The notes beneath the pieces were generated by a model. It was not told the origin of the DNA. It made no database searches and worked only from the letters and a program-made list of their open reading frames with translations. From Saccharum officinarum (lineage: Eukaryota; Streptophyta; Magnoliopsida; Poales; Poaceae), in assembly GCA_020631735.1 (NCBI GenBank), contig CM036162.1, positions 93,730,401 to 93,794,400 on the forward strand: a stretch of DNA of 64,000 nucleotides, read 5' to 3'. Made by a program: the position numbers and the translations under genes. Below, piece after piece: positions 12,501 to 24,074 of the stretch; position 1 is the first letter of the stretch, and the number at the start of each line of letters is the position of its first letter.

Positions 12501-15500
12501 ATCAATAGAATCTCAGTTTCCAACATGGTATCAGAGCCTCTCTCTTCCCTTCTCTGTTCCTTCCCAGCCGCCGGCTAGCTTCCAGGCAGGGCGCCGCCGC
12601 CTGGCGTAGCTTCACTACCAGGCCGGGGGGTCCAGAACATTCGCCTCCTCGTGCCGGTCGTTCTCGAGCCGGAGTCGCCCTCCTACGCCCGCTGGCGGGA
12701 CCTCGTGCTTCTCACTCTTCGCCGCTACGCCCTCGACGACCACGTCCTCGTTGACGCTTTGGCCGTCGTCCAGACCCCGTCATGGCTTCGTCTGGACAGC
12801 ATCGTCCTCTCCTGGATCCTGGGGACGATCTCTCTGGACCTCCACGACCTCGTCCGCACCTCTCCTGACGCGCGCCGGGCATGGCTCGCCCTTGAAGGCC
12901 AGTTCCTGGGCAACGCTGAGGCCCGGGCTCTGCGCCTCGACGCGAGCTTCCGGACCTTCGTACAGGGTGACCTCTCCGTCGGCGAGTTCTGTCGTCGGAT
13001 GAAGGGCATGACCGACTCCCTGGGGGACCTTGGGTGGCCCGTGGAGGATCGCATCTTGGTCCTCAACGTCCTTCGGGGGCTCAGCGACCGCTACGCCCAC
13101 CTCCGGACGTGGATCACCCGCCAGAGCCCCTTCCCCACCTTCCTGGAGGTCCGCGACGATCTCGTCATGGAGGAGCTCACGCAGGGCCTCCAGCCGGGAT
13201 CCACCACTTCCGCGGGGTCCTCGTCCTCCTCGACGGCACTGGCTGCCTCTTCGCCGCGCCCGTCTGCTCCACCGCGGTCCACCGCTCCACCGCCACCGTC
13301 GTCTCTCCTGGGCCCTCCTCCCTCCGGGCCGAGCGGAGGTGGGGGGGTCGTGGCTCTCGTCGTCGCCGTGGAGGGGGCCGCGGGGGTGGCCGGGGCGGTC
13401 ACCCCCAGGCTCCGGCACCGGCCGGGACACACGGGGGGCACCATGGCCTTCGTTCCAGAACCCGTGGTCCGGTCGCATCTCTATGTGGCCCTACCACGCC
13501 CCCGGAGCCGACACTCGCCCACCAGTGGCCATGCTCACCGGAGCTCCTCCTGCTGGTCTTCCACCCGGCGCCTTCCCTGCTACGCCGTGGGTTCCACCCT
13601 CCGGGACTCCACCGGGGGTCACCGGCTGGGACCAGGCGGCCCTGGCTCGCTCGTTCAGCACCATGGGCCTGACACCTCCGGTCGGACCCGAGTGGATCGC
13701 TGATTCGGGGCCACCTACCACACTACTCCTGGCCCCGGTATACTTTCGTCGATTCACTCTCCCTCTTCCTCTCTTCCTTCGTCCATTATGGTCGCAAATG
13801 GTTCTTGTATTCCGGTCTCGTCTGTGGGTATCGCCGGTGCTCATGGCTCCTTTCGTCTTCCTGATGTTCTTGTTGCTCCTTCTATGGTTCATAATCTTCT
13901 TTCTATTCGACGTTTTACAGCTGACAATTCTTGTTCTGTGGAATTTGACTCTTCTGGTCTTACTGTAAAGGATTTGGCTTCCCGGCGTCCTCTGCTCCGA
14001 TGTGACAGCACCGGGCCCCTTTACACTCTTCGCTTCCCGGCGGCTCCTTCGTCTTCTTCGCCGCCCGTTTTGTCAGCTGCCTTCGTCGCTTCTACTTCCT
14101 CTACTACCTGGCACCGGCGCCTCGGCCATCCTGGACGTGATGCCCTGATACAGCTCAGTCGTAGCTCCGGTCTTCCATGTACTCGAGCTCATGATGAGCA
14201 ACTGTGTCATGCGTGCCAATTGGGCCGACATGTTCGTCTTCCGTTTTCTAGTTCTACTTCCCATGCGGCCCGTATTTTTGATCTTGTACATTGCGACCTA
14301 TGGACATCTCCTATTCTGAGTATTTCCGGTTATAAGTACTATCTTGTGGTTGTTGATGATTTTTCGCATTATTCGTGGACTTTTCCTCTCCGTGCAAAGT
14401 CAGATACGTTTACCACGCTCCTTCACTTCTTTTCTTGGGTGTCTACACAGTTCGGCCTCCCCATCAAGGCCGTCCAGTGTGACAATGGTCGCGAGTTTGA
14501 TAACTCCACCTCCCGCGATTTCTTCCTCTCTCACGGTGTTCAGCTCCGCATGTCTTGTCCATACACCTCTTCGCAAAATGGCAAGGCTGAGCGGATGATT
14601 CGCACCACCAATGACACCGTGCGTACCCTTCTGTTTCAGGCCTCTCTTCCCGCTCGCTTCTGGGCTGAGGGCCTGCACACCTCCACCTACCTTCTTAACC
14701 GCCTTCCTTCCGCGGCCTGCCCCGCTCCCACTCCTCACCACGCCCTCTTCAGTACCCCGCCTCGGTACGATCACCTCCGCGTGTTTGGGTGTGCGTGTTA
14801 CCCCAACACCGCTGCCACTTCTTCTCACAAGCTGGACCCTCGCTCCACGCTCTGTGTCTTCCTCGGGTACTCCCCGGATCACAAGGGGTACCGGTGCTTT
14901 GACCTTACCTCCCGACGGGTTCTCATCTCTCGCCATGTGGTGTTCGATGAGTCCGTCTTTTCCTTTTCTAGCACCACCACCCCTCCGGTACCTGACCCAC
15001 CCTCCCTGTTTCCCACTGACCCGGTGGTCCAGCCACCTTTTTCGTGGTCTCCTGCAGGTACCGCTTCGCCGCGCGCTGGGCCGACCTCCTGTCCTAGATC
15101 CCCAGCAGGTCCGTGCCCGTCGTCCTCGGGCGCGGCCCCGTCCTCTCCGGTTGGTGCAGACCGGCCTTCGTCCCCCGCTGCTGCCCCGGGGGGGGTCGTG
15201 TCGATCGACGACGCCGGATCCCGTCCCGGCACCTGCCCCGGCACCTCCGTCGAGGTTCGCCGCGCCGGTACGAGTGTACCAGCGCAGGCCGCGGCCGCCG
15301 CCGCTCGCGCTCCCTTCTCCACCGGGGACACCGACACCACCGCCGCTGTCTCCGCCGGCTCGTGGTGTCCCGCCGGTCTACCACCTGCCGCTGCTGCACC
15401 GACACCCGCGGCATGTTCACCCGATGGTGACACGACACGCGGCCGGCACCCTACCGCCTCGTGCCCTCGAGGCTTCGACCGGCGATGCGGTGGTCTCTCC

Positions 15501-18500
15501 GGTACCCTCCTCCGTCCGCGACGCCCTGTTGGACCCTCACTGGCGCCGCGCGATGGAAGAGGAGTACGCCGCGCTACTCGCCAACCAGACGTGGGAGTTG
15601 GTGCCCCGGCCGCCAGGCTCCAACGTCGTCACCGGCAAGTGGATTTGGACCCACAAGCGTCGGGCCGACGGCTCTCTCGAGCGCTACAAGGCTCGCTGGG
15701 TCCTCCGGGGTTTCACTCAGCGCCCTGGCGTCGACTACGATGAGACTTTCAGCCCGGTGGTCAAGCCGGCCACCGTCCGTACCGTGCTATCGCTGGCACT
15801 TGCTCGGTCTTGGCCCGTCCACCAGCTGGACGTCAAGAACGCCTTCCTCCACGGCCTTCTTACCGAGACGGTGTACTGCAGTCAGCCGGCGGGGTTCGTC
15901 GACACCACCCGTCCTGACATGGTCTGCCGGCTCAACAGGTCCCTCTACGGCCTCAAGCAGGCACCTCGGGCGTGGAACCACCGGTTCGCCGCCTTCTTGC
16001 TGACCCTGGGGTTCATGGAGGCCAAGTCTGATACGTCCCTGTTCGTCTACCACCATGGAGCCGACACTGCATACTTGCTGCTCTATGTTGATGACATTGT
16101 CCTCACCGCCTCCAGCGAGCCACTTCTCCGCCGGATCATCACCGCTCTCCAGCAAGAGTTCGCGATGAAGGATCTGGGTGAGCTCCACCACTTCCTCGGT
16201 GTCACTGTTGAGCACCGTCCTGCCGGGCTCCTCCTTCACCAGCGACAGTACACTCGGGACATTCTGGAGCGGGCTGGGATGACTGACTGCAACCCCTGCT
16301 CCACTCCGGTCGACACTCAGGGCAAGCTGTCTGAGGCTGAGGGGCCACCGGTGGCCGATCCCACTGCGTACAGGAGTCTCGCCGGGGCCCTTCAGTACCT
16401 CACCTTCACCCGGCCGGACATCACCTATGCAGTTCAGCAGGTCTGCCTCCACATGCATGATCCCCGGGAGCCTCACCTCTTGGCTCTCAAGCTCCTCCAC
16501 CGGGCCTCCTCCACCGACCTCGTCGTCTACACCGACGCTGACTGGGCCGGGTGCCCGGATACTCGCCGCTCCACCTCCGGCTACGCCGTCTTCCTGGGCG
16601 GCAACCTGGTGTCTTGGTCGTCCAAGCGCCAGCCGGTGGTCTCCCGGTCCAGCGCCGAGGCGGAGTACCGCGCCGTTGCTAACGGCGTGGCGGAGGCCGC
16701 CTGGCTCCGGCAGCTGCTGGCTGAGTTGCACACTCCACCCTCCCGGAGCACACTGATCTACTGCGACAACGTCAGTGCGGTCTACCTCTCCACCAACCCC
16801 ATCCAGCACCAGCGGACGAAGCATGTGGAGATCGACCTCCATTTTGTCCGTGATCGGGTGGCCATGGGCGAGGTGCGGGTTCTTCATGTTCCGACGACCT
16901 CCCAGTTCGCGGACATCTTCACCAAAGGCCTCCCGTCCTCGACCTTCGCCGAGTTTCGCTCCAGCCTCAACATCACCGGTGGCTAGTTGCGTCTGTGGGG
17001 GGTTGTGTGTGTTCTTTCTTGTTCAGCCTCGAACTCCGCTGCGCCGGTAGTTCAGACTGCGGGGGGGGGGGTGTTGGCCCATGTGCTAAGGCCCATGTGG
17101 CCCATGTATGGAACCTATATAGCTACCCTTCTAGGGTTAGCCCTAATCAATATAATCTCAGTTTCCAACACATACTACCTAAATGCCTCACGCTATTCTA
17201 ATATTTCCATCATTCATGAATGAAATGGTTGTTTACCATATGTATTAGCTATCGTTTGAGAAACTATTGCTTGCATCTTAGGAATATTTCCATCATTTCT
17301 ATTTTTTGTGTTACTGTTACCGTGGCATCCATTTTTCTGGCAAATTACTTTCCATGCACCAGTTCTCTTCCTGATTTTGTTTGATGAAGCTTATGGACGT
17401 TGCTTTTTTTTTCTCCTGTAAAGCATATTCATATATAATAACTTGTTTGTACATAAATTTATTTTCTTAATTTCATTTGTGTGACTAAAACATCTTTTCT
17501 TCCCTATATAAAGGTTGTGATTCCTTTAAGAGATATTGACGAGGTAATTCATATTCCGCTCCTGTTCTACCATGTCCGATAATTTTCATAATGCACACAT
17601 TTAATGTGCCATCTGTTTCTTTGGTTACAAACACTGCAGATAAGGAGAAGTCAGCATGCAGTTATTAATCCAGCTATTACAATATTTCTTCGAATGGGAG
17701 CTGGAGGATTTGGTGTTCCTCCATTAGGATGTCCAGATGGTAAAATCTTCATAACATATGAGTGGTTCTTAAATCAATGGACCCCTGCATGTCTTTTTTT
17801 CCTGATCCACTATACACAAAACATTGATACAAGTAATAAGTACCAAAGGTCTACATTATCAAAAATAAGAGCAAAAAAATTACAGGGCCTACAGGACCAA
17901 ATGGATGTCTGAAAAGTGAAAACAATCGTGAAACAGAATTATTACTCTGAATCGGGTTGGGAAGGAGCCACAGGAATTTAATGGGTGATCTCTCTTTTAG
18001 CAGACTTATCTTCTACAAGCATTCTTTTATCTATTCTTTTGGGGGTGGGTTGACTTATCAAAGATGCACCTATGTCTGAACTCAGATGTTAACACCCCCA
18101 TAGTGATCAAAATCCTTCTCTCATTATGCAATTCTTAATAAGCTGATAAACCCCATTTCCTGGCCCTACCAGTCCTGCCTGATCTCTATGGCATAAAAAC
18201 CATACCATACAGTTTATGTAGACTGCAAAAAGGACTGCTAACAGCAATTAGATTAGACAGTGTCGTGGTTGCTACATATCATGTTTCCCTATATATTATT
18301 ATTATTTTTTTGTAGGAAGAGTCAGGTACAAATTTGCATCGTTTTGGAACAGAAACCATACATTTAGAGCATTGCAGCGAGCTGTGAAGAACTTCCAAAT
18401 GATGATAGAGGCTGAGAAACAGGTACAGCATATGTATGTGATACACTAGATCCTTGCTTTTAAATTATAGCCGTCTGCATATCTGCAGCCTTACTGTCGC

Positions 18501-21266
18501 GCACTAGTTTTGAAGGTGTCTTTGTTGATTTTGCTGTTTGTGATATGAGTTTTATCTCCACAAACATTCCTCAGATTTGATAGCCTTTTTAACATTTGGA
18601 TTCCAGGAACGTGCTCAGTCTGCATTACGTGCACACAGTAGTTCAAGAAAAACTAGCAAGCAGGAGATAAATGTCCCAGAAGATTGTGCTGCATTAACAG
18701 GGCAGTTACAACCTTTTGTTAAAGAAGAAGTTTTGGTCCCTGTATTCAATGTAATAATGACTAACAATATTTTAGCCTCACGATTTTCTTTAATGGTCTA
18801 GCTTTGTAATTGGTAACTGATCCTTAACTGTTCATGATTTCAGGGAACTTTTCCATGTACTGCAGAGCAGTTCTTTAGTATTCTTTTAAGTGATGATTCG
18901 AATTACATAACAGAGTATCGAACAGATCGGAAGGATAAAGATATAAATGTAAGTATCCAGCACATTGCCAGCCTTTTGCACATATAGTACATTCTATATG
19001 ACCAACTTATTTTCAATCCTTGTATTCTTTTGTATTAGAGAATTTCCACAAAGTTGTTTAATAGAAATCGGTACATTATCATAATATGTCAAATAGAGTA
19101 GGTGGTCATAGTTTTTTTTCAAATTAATATCCAACTGAGCAAAAGATGTCCATCCTGCGCCTCTTTTAATAATTTTGTATTTTAGTACTGGTGAATTTGT
19201 CATTGAAATTTTCAGGTTTTCAGGTTTTGTCATTGAAAAATTCAAATTTTCATGTTTAGGACATCTTTCAATACTAGTGATTTTAGTGCTGCTAGGACAC
19301 AATGTGGAGCTGCCAATTACTATAGATCTATCAGCTTTATAACCCCAGCCCATTCTGCCGTTGTCTATGTGTTATGTATTCTAAAAAGGTTGTCTTCTAT
19401 GATTTATGAATAATTCAGGTAGCATTCTCGGGATCAGTAATTTGGGTTCCTACTTCCTAGTGGATATCAAGCTTTCGGTGGTCTCGTCTTATGAAGATAG
19501 TTTATTTACAAACTTTGAGTTAAGATATTTTAGTCTGTTGTCAAGGTGGCATGTATGGCTCCACTGAACCTACAATATGTCACCATCCTGTTGTAAAAAA
19601 AAAAAAATGTCGCCATCCTGAATGGTGTATGGACCTGGCAAACATACCACCTATTGGTAGCCACCCTCCTATTGAATTTCAAAATTAAATTTCTCTCCAT
19701 TAGGCTGGCCTATGCCATATGCACTCCAAATGGATTTATCCAAAGGAAGCATATATACTGATCATCCTCCAGGCATATTTTTATTGTGGGTTAACCTTCC
19801 ACCTCTTACTTTATTAAAAAAAAAGAAAAAAAAACCCTTCCATGTGATCAGCAAGCTGAATGGCTTTGATTTTCTTTTACTTCATATTCTGCGCTAAAAT
19901 GTTGCTTTTCTGCAGCTGGGCCAATGGCACGTCGCAGATGAGTATGATGGCCAAGTGAGGGAACTTAATTGTAAATCAATATGCCATAGTCCAATGTGCC
20001 CTCCTTATTCGGCGATGACAGAGTGGCAACATATAGTTCTTTCAGCTGACAAAATGGATCTGGTATGTTTCTAACGTACAACAGAATGTTCCATTATGGT
20101 AGATAATAGTTCTTGGTAGTTTGCTTGATGTCATAAGTAATATTGATCTCTCGCCATTATTTGTAGGTATTTGAGACAGTACAGCAAGTACATGATGTTC
20201 CATTTGGTTCCTTCTTTGAGGTACTTATGGAAAATATTGGTTACAGTTTCCTGCCCTCTCTTTCATTTTTGTAGATCTGAGAGCATTTTGCAGTGCTACA
20301 AATCCTACAATAACAGTTATCTTCCAATAGTGTAGTGATTCTGCTATGTTACCTTTCAGGTGCATTGTAGGTGGTCTGTGAAAACTATCAGTTCTAGCTC
20401 GTGCAGTCTCAACATAAGTGCTGGTCGGTGATTTCTTCTGACCCCTTTGTCTAGCTCATGTGCTCTCCTATTTCTTTTCTGTGACAGCTTTTCTCTACTT
20501 AAGGTGCAATGAAATTTAATGATTTTATGAATACAATCGCCATGTTGTATTTTCAGGTGCACATTTCAAGAAATGGTGCATAATGCAGTCTAAGATAAAG
20601 AGTGGTGCTGTGGATGAGGTATGCATTTGTATTTACTGAGCTTTTGTATGTATGATATTTTGTTGTGAATTTAATCCAATTTTCTTCAAACTTTAACACA
20701 TACAATTCATATAGCTTGTGCTAATTTGTGGAGTTCTAGTACATTCTAATTAGGCATGATCACGTACAGATACAGGTGTAAAAAGAATGATCTGCCTTCT
20801 TATCATAGCTCCAGTGCATGAGATTGTTAGCTATTCACTTAAAATTCATGTACAGCTTCGTTGATGAGATTGTCAGCTAGGAGCCTAGGACAGCATGAGC
20901 AAGCATGTTTATCCTCGAAATATTCTATGTAGCTTTTGCTGGTTTGCAAGTTGTAGGAGTAGTACACATGAGCATACATAGTGTTGCAGCAACAGAAGTA
21001 TTTCAGGAGAGTGCAAAGTATGAGTTTACAGAATACTCTGCTTCTTTAATTTCCGCATGCCATAACTTCTAGAAAATACATAAAACCCTTGATTCTCAGA
21101 GTTCACTTCATTTTGTTATGAAATCGTGCAGTTGAAGAAAGAAGTCGAGGAAATGTTAGACTTTGCACAGGGGTATATGCTCAAAGTTAGGTCTCCTGAC
21201 CAAGAGAACAGTAATCTCGCCCAACAAGACAACATGGCACCGGATGCAGTGCCTGGTGATCAATAA
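3521..21266 (+). CDS. BAGP1-like: C2-GRAM-VASt domain protein, BAGP1-like
   Basis: Eighteen exons join without phase conflict into 595 codons: 3521-3733, 3857-3898, 3998-4095, 4972-5047, 5465-5593, 5676-5716, 6063-6186, 6279-6395, 17514-17543, 17640-17739, 18316-18422, 18607-18750, 18844-18948, 19916-20062, 20167-20220, 20360-20423, 20557-20618, 21132-21266. All introns are GT-AG. Residues 20-45 form a hydrophobic anchor. Residues 85-195 are a C2 domain ([20 protein letters not shown]), about 225-345 a GRAM domain, and about 385-560 a VASt domain. This order and length match Arabidopsis BAGP1 (BAG-associated GRAM protein 1), known to bridge the protease APCB1 and the co-chaperone BAG6 in basal fungal resistance; the same role here is inference. 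Intron 8 has grown to 11.1 kb through two retrotransposons but splice sites and phase are intact. The donor after exon 16 (GTCGGT) is weak. Confidence 0.9.
4356..4503. mobile_element. Stowaway-like MITE in intron 3 of the BAGP1-like gene
   Basis: The left end CTCCCTCCCTTCCAAATTAT is mirrored by a right end whose reverse complement reads CTACATCCATTCAAATTAT. The 150-bp AT-rich element has a TA next to both ends. These are the hallmarks of Tc1/Mariner-type Stowaway MITEs of grasses. It has no coding capacity and lies wholly inside an intron. Confidence 0.75.
6493..6925 (-). repeat. 3' LTR of the chromovirus
   Basis: This is a direct repeat of 11586-11996, starting TGTTAGCGCTTAGATCGCG and ending CTAACATGACA. 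It carries an extra 22 bp near 6580-6605 that the other LTR lacks. On the minus strand it is the downstream LTR because it adjoins the polypurine tract. Confidence 0.92.
6926..11575 (-). pseudogene. Broken gag-pol of the chromovirus (gag, PR, RT, RH, INT, chromodomain)
   Basis: On the minus strand the domains run as follows. The gag capsid is at about 11262-10420 and the zinc knuckle [14 protein letters not shown] at about 10350. The aspartic protease [11 protein letters not shown] is at about 10100. Reverse transcriptase lies at 9620-8800, with [10 protein letters not shown] as active site. RNase H is at about 8780-8380. The integrase zinc-binding segment and D-D-E core are at 8200-7500, and a chromodomain (WHVLIQWVN) is at about 7060-6980. 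Frameshifts interrupt it near 10400, 9640 and 8700-8850. In-frame stops occur at 8056-8058 and 7411-7413; both look like C-to-T changes (from a CGA and a CAG codon). The chromodomain is read directly and places the element among chromoviruses. It cannot encode a full polyprotein. Confidence 0.9.
11586..11996 (-). repeat. 5' LTR of the chromovirus
   Basis: This direct repeat of the LTR at 6493-6925 starts TGTTAGCACTTAGATCGCG and ends CCAACATGACA. The primer-binding site, GGTCTCTGATAC on the + strand, lies at about 11569-11580. As the upstream LTR in minus-strand orientation it holds the element's own promoter, which would fire antisense to the host gene. Confidence 0.92.
12412..12525 (+). repeat. 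5' LTR of the copia element (114 bp)
   Basis: It starts TGTTGGAGTATGTGTTTAGG and ends TTTCCAACA, and is directly followed by the primer-binding site. It has a 14-bp block (AGTATGTGTTTAGG) that the 3' LTR lacks. Confidence 0.93.
12651..16986 (+). pseudogene. Copia gag-pol, interrupted by frameshifts
   Basis: The gag-like part ([18 protein letters not shown]) is read at 12651-13250. The protease motif WIADSG at about 13697-13710 is followed at once by a frameshift that fits one missing G in the run at 13706-13711. The integrase zinc-binding segment (WHRRLGHPG ... CHACQLG) starts near 14110, and the integrase core runs to about 14900 in the same frame as gag. RT is in another frame from about 15500; LYVDDIVL lies at 16083-16106. 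RNase H (YTDADWAG) lies near 16530 and the frame ends at TAG 16984-16986. Just before RNase H, at about 16490-16500, around 15-20 residues normally present seem to be missing in frame. No good gag ATG is visible. The element is probably non-autonomous. Confidence 0.88.
17072..17170 (+). repeat. 3' LTR of the copia element (99 bp)
   Basis: It starts TGTTGGCCCATGTGCTAAGG and ends TTTCCAACA, followed by the CATAC duplication. Apart from two indels it differs from the 5' LTR by one base. Confidence 0.93.
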
Positions 21267-21504
21267 TTATTTCAGGTTGTGCCTCCTGATTTAGAGTGAC
21301 AACCGCCATCAAATGACAATGAATTCTGATGTTATACACAGAGGGGCAGGTGGACGTGTAACTAGTCGACATGAACTACATCTAACATGTTAAGCTAATT
21401 TCCAAAAGAATGGGTGGACCGTGTAGCGTGTAAACTTCTTTTCCTGTAATTTCTCTATCCATTCTGGCAGTTTGGCTGATGTATATAGTTGTAAAAACAC
21501 GTAA
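21267..21504 (+). other. 3' UTR region of the BAGP1-like gene
   Basis: Non-coding sequence after the TAA stop. No strong AATAAA occurs before the MITE at 21505. An AATAAA at 21878-21883, beyond the MITE, could be the poly(A) signal, in which case the MITE would be part of the 3' UTR. This is inference. Confidence 0.4.
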
Positions 21505-21738
21505 GGGCCTGTTTGGTTTGAAATTGTTAAAGTTTAACTCCCATCACATCAATGTTCCCTCATATGCATGGAGTACTAAATGTAGACTAATTGCATGCAT
21601 GTCGGCACAGATTAGGAGTAATTTACAAGACGAATCTATTAAGCCTAATTAGTCCAAGATTGAAAACTTTTTGTCAAATAAGACGAAAGTGCTACAGTGT
21701 TTGTTAAACTTTAACTCCTCAAACCAAACACCACCCCC
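21505..21738. mobile_element. Tourist-like MITE
   Basis: The 234-bp element has ends GGGCCTGTTTGGTTTG and CAAACCAAACACCACCCCC and is flanked by TAA on both sides (21502-21504, 21739-21741). The TAA duplication and inverted ends match PIF/Harbinger-type Tourist MITEs. Confidence 0.82.
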
Positions 21739-21988
21739 TAATATATAGTGCTGACTGCGGACAGATCACTGCGTGTTGTTTGAAGACAAAAGAAAGAAAC
21801 AAAAGAGAAATGTTTGCCCCGGAACCATCAGAACTTGTGCAGTGTACATTCTGTAGTCACAGGGCCTATGTTGTACAAATAAAGGATGTCCTAAAAACAA
21901 CTTTGCAACATTTCATAAGAATTTGTTAAGTAACGAGCACCAGATTTCAAATGTCACATTCCTTTCTAGTTCGGTGATACTTCGATCA

Positions 21989-22048
21989 ATTTGCAAGTTT
22001 CTGAAGATATATGAGAGAAATTTGCAAGTTTCTGATGATATATGAGAG
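21989..22048. repeat. Two-copy tandem duplication of about 30 bp
   Basis: The block ATTTGCAAGTTTCTGAAGAT plus ATATGAGAGA occurs twice in a row with one or two differences. It is a simple local duplication without coding meaning. Confidence 0.75.
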
Positions 22049-22242
22049 GATGCTTGCAGTTCAAATTTATATATATGCCTATAGGGAGGATGACAAGTGG
22101 GCCCATGGCTTGAAAATTTTTATGCATGTCCTTACTCCGATCACCCCAACTAAAGAGAGAAAAAAAATAAGATGGACAAGTCCCTCTCAACTAAAAACAG
22201 AACATGACCATCTCATCTTGTCTCAAAATGACCCCAAACTAA

Positions 22243-22485
22243 GGCTTTGTTTAGTTCCTAAAAAATTTTGCAAAATTTTCCAGATTCCCCGTCACATCGA
22301 ATCTTTGGACATATGCATGAAGCATTAAATATAGATAAAAAATAAAACTAATTACACAGTTTAGACAAAATGGACGAGACGAATCTTTTAAGCCTAATTA
22401 GACCATGATTGGACACTAATTGCCAAATAATGACGAAATTTGCTACAGTATCATTTTGCAAAAAAATTTGCAACTAAACAACCCC
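22243..22485. mobile_element. Tourist-like MITE of the GTTTAGTTCC type
   Basis: It begins GGCTTTGTTTAGTTCC after TAA (22240-22242) and ends CAACTAAACAACCCC before TAG. Interior words such as CGAGACGAATCTTTTAAGCC are shared with the other copies in this window. Confidence 0.78.
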
Positions 22486-22488
22486 TAG

Positions 22489-22831
22489 GGTTTGGTTTAG
22501 TTCCCAAAAATTGTTGTCTCCACCCATCACATCGAATGTTTGAACACATGCATTGAGTACTAAACGTAGAAAAAAAAACTTATTGCACAGTTCTCGGAGA
22601 AATCACAAGACGAATCTTTTAAGCCTAATTAATCCATGAAAAGCCTTACGTGCTACAGTAATCAATATGTGCTAATGACAGATTGATTAGTATCATTAGA
22701 TTTGTCTCGCAGTTTCCTGACGGGTTCTGTAATTTGTTTTCTATTAGTATCTAAAAATTCCTCCTGACATCCTTCTTACACATCTGATGTGACACCTAAA
22801 AAAATTTTCTTTTCGCGAACTAAACGCAGCC
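22489..22831. mobile_element. Tourist-like MITE, longer variant abutting the previous one
   Basis: It starts GGTTTGGTTTAGTTCCC, ends GCGAACTAAACGCAGCC before TAA (22832-22834), and shares the CACATCGAATGTTTGAACAC core with its relatives. It lies three bases from the previous MITE, so one may have targeted the end of the other. Confidence 0.65.
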
Positions 22832-22834
22832 TAA

Positions 22835-24074
22835 GCATATGCTAAACCTGCAAAGCTGAACATGTCAGAAATGGCGGCAGAGCTATGAGCTGTCCAACGA
22901 GATTGCCTGCACGTTCTCCCTATGAATTGCTGCGTCTCCATGTTGTTCATCTTGATCTTGTTGACATCTCAATGAGCGAGGCAGTCAAGCTATTGCCGCT
23001 TACCAGTAGAACCGATGATGCCGCATCAGCGACCAGGTGTGAACTAAGAAATCCGTTGAAATGTTTTGAAATGTATATTTTTCTCTCTTTGATCAGAGAT
23101 GCTATATGAAAAAAATCTTTTAAAGGAGAATGGAATGGTTAAATCGGAACTACTAGAGGAACAAATTTTCAATAGCAATAACTTGGACTCATAGAATACT
23201 ATTCATCTTTATCTACGAAGGATTCTTGTCTAGAAATAATTTGGAGGAAAAAAAAAGCGCTCACCACAAGTACGCAAGAATGGCAAAAGCTACGAATAGA
23301 AATGTATTTAGGCACCTTACAAATTAAAGAGGATGGCGATTGCCATTTATTTCTTCCTTATATATTTTTTAAAATTACACAGTACAACGTAGACGTTCAC
23401 AACACGCACGTACACTCACCATATAAATACACGTACGCAAACCCTACCCCTATGAGCAATCTCCGAAAGACTGAGCCGGCAAATCTCGAGATTCACGAAG
23501 TTACCACAGATGTCTCGCTGTCGACAGGGGCATCACCTATCACTAAAAGCATAGCGCCGATTAATTCTGAAATAAATCTAGGAAAATGTGAATACTCGTG
23601 CCAAGTCAAGAAACCCGGATAGACATATTCCACCACAAGAAATCCAACCAACTAATATATGATCAGTTCGCTTCTTCCTTATATAATTAATAATTAATGA
23701 TCATTTCATTCGAATATGCTATCCAATAGTTCTCCGTTGCACCGTGTAACAGATTGTTCACATTCGCAGTTTCGCACTACACGCGAGCTACATAGCGCAG
23801 CGCAGGGAAACATGAAACATGTATCAACCTGGATTTGTGCTGGCCCCGGGCCTGTTCTGGGACGCGGCGGCATTGAAGATTTGAAAGCCTTTCCGTCCGG
23901 AGGCGCCGGGCGCGGGCGCAGCTCCCGGTCGCCTGCGCCGACGCCAGCAGGCAGCACAGCACAGCACTCCATGTGCCCGGAGTCGAGGCCACCGGGCTAG
24001 GGGTCCGGGCGCTTGGGCATCCGTTGGTCAAGTCAGGTTCAGGCATCATCATCAGATCTTAGCGCTGGGCCAGG
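22835..24074. other. Intergenic stretch without a recognised gene
   Basis: No ORF here has recognisable family motifs. At about 23320-23625 there is a dispersed repeat remnant (GACTGAGCCGGCAAATCTCG and nearby words) that resembles 3' tails of grass LINE or SINE families; I am not sure of that assignment. The segment 23830-24000 is GC-rich and without a supported feature. Confidence 0.35.

Larger units (their letters stand above)
12412..17170 (+). mobile_element. Complete Ty1/copia element with very short LTRs in intron 8 of the BAGP1-like gene
   Basis: The LTRs at 12412-12525 and 17072-17170 are flanked by the 5-bp duplication CATAC (12407-12411 and 17171-17175). A primer-binding site TGGTATCAGAGCC follows the first LTR at 12526, and a G-tract at 17061-17071 precedes the second. 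Order integrase, RT, RNase H is that of copia elements. The LTRs differ by one substitution and two indels (14 bp and 1 bp), so the insertion looks recent. It has the same orientation as the host gene, so its LTR poly(A) signals could in principle end host transcripts early. Confidence 0.95.

Noticed and set aside
3521..21266. Possibility that the two halves around the retrotransposons are separate genes
   Set aside because: Exon 8 and exon 9 join in phase inside one GRAM domain, so a single gene is the simpler reading.
22885..23109. A 74-codon frame starting MSCPTRLPARS
   Set aside because: No homologous family recognised, no splice or promoter context, surrounded by MITE sequence.
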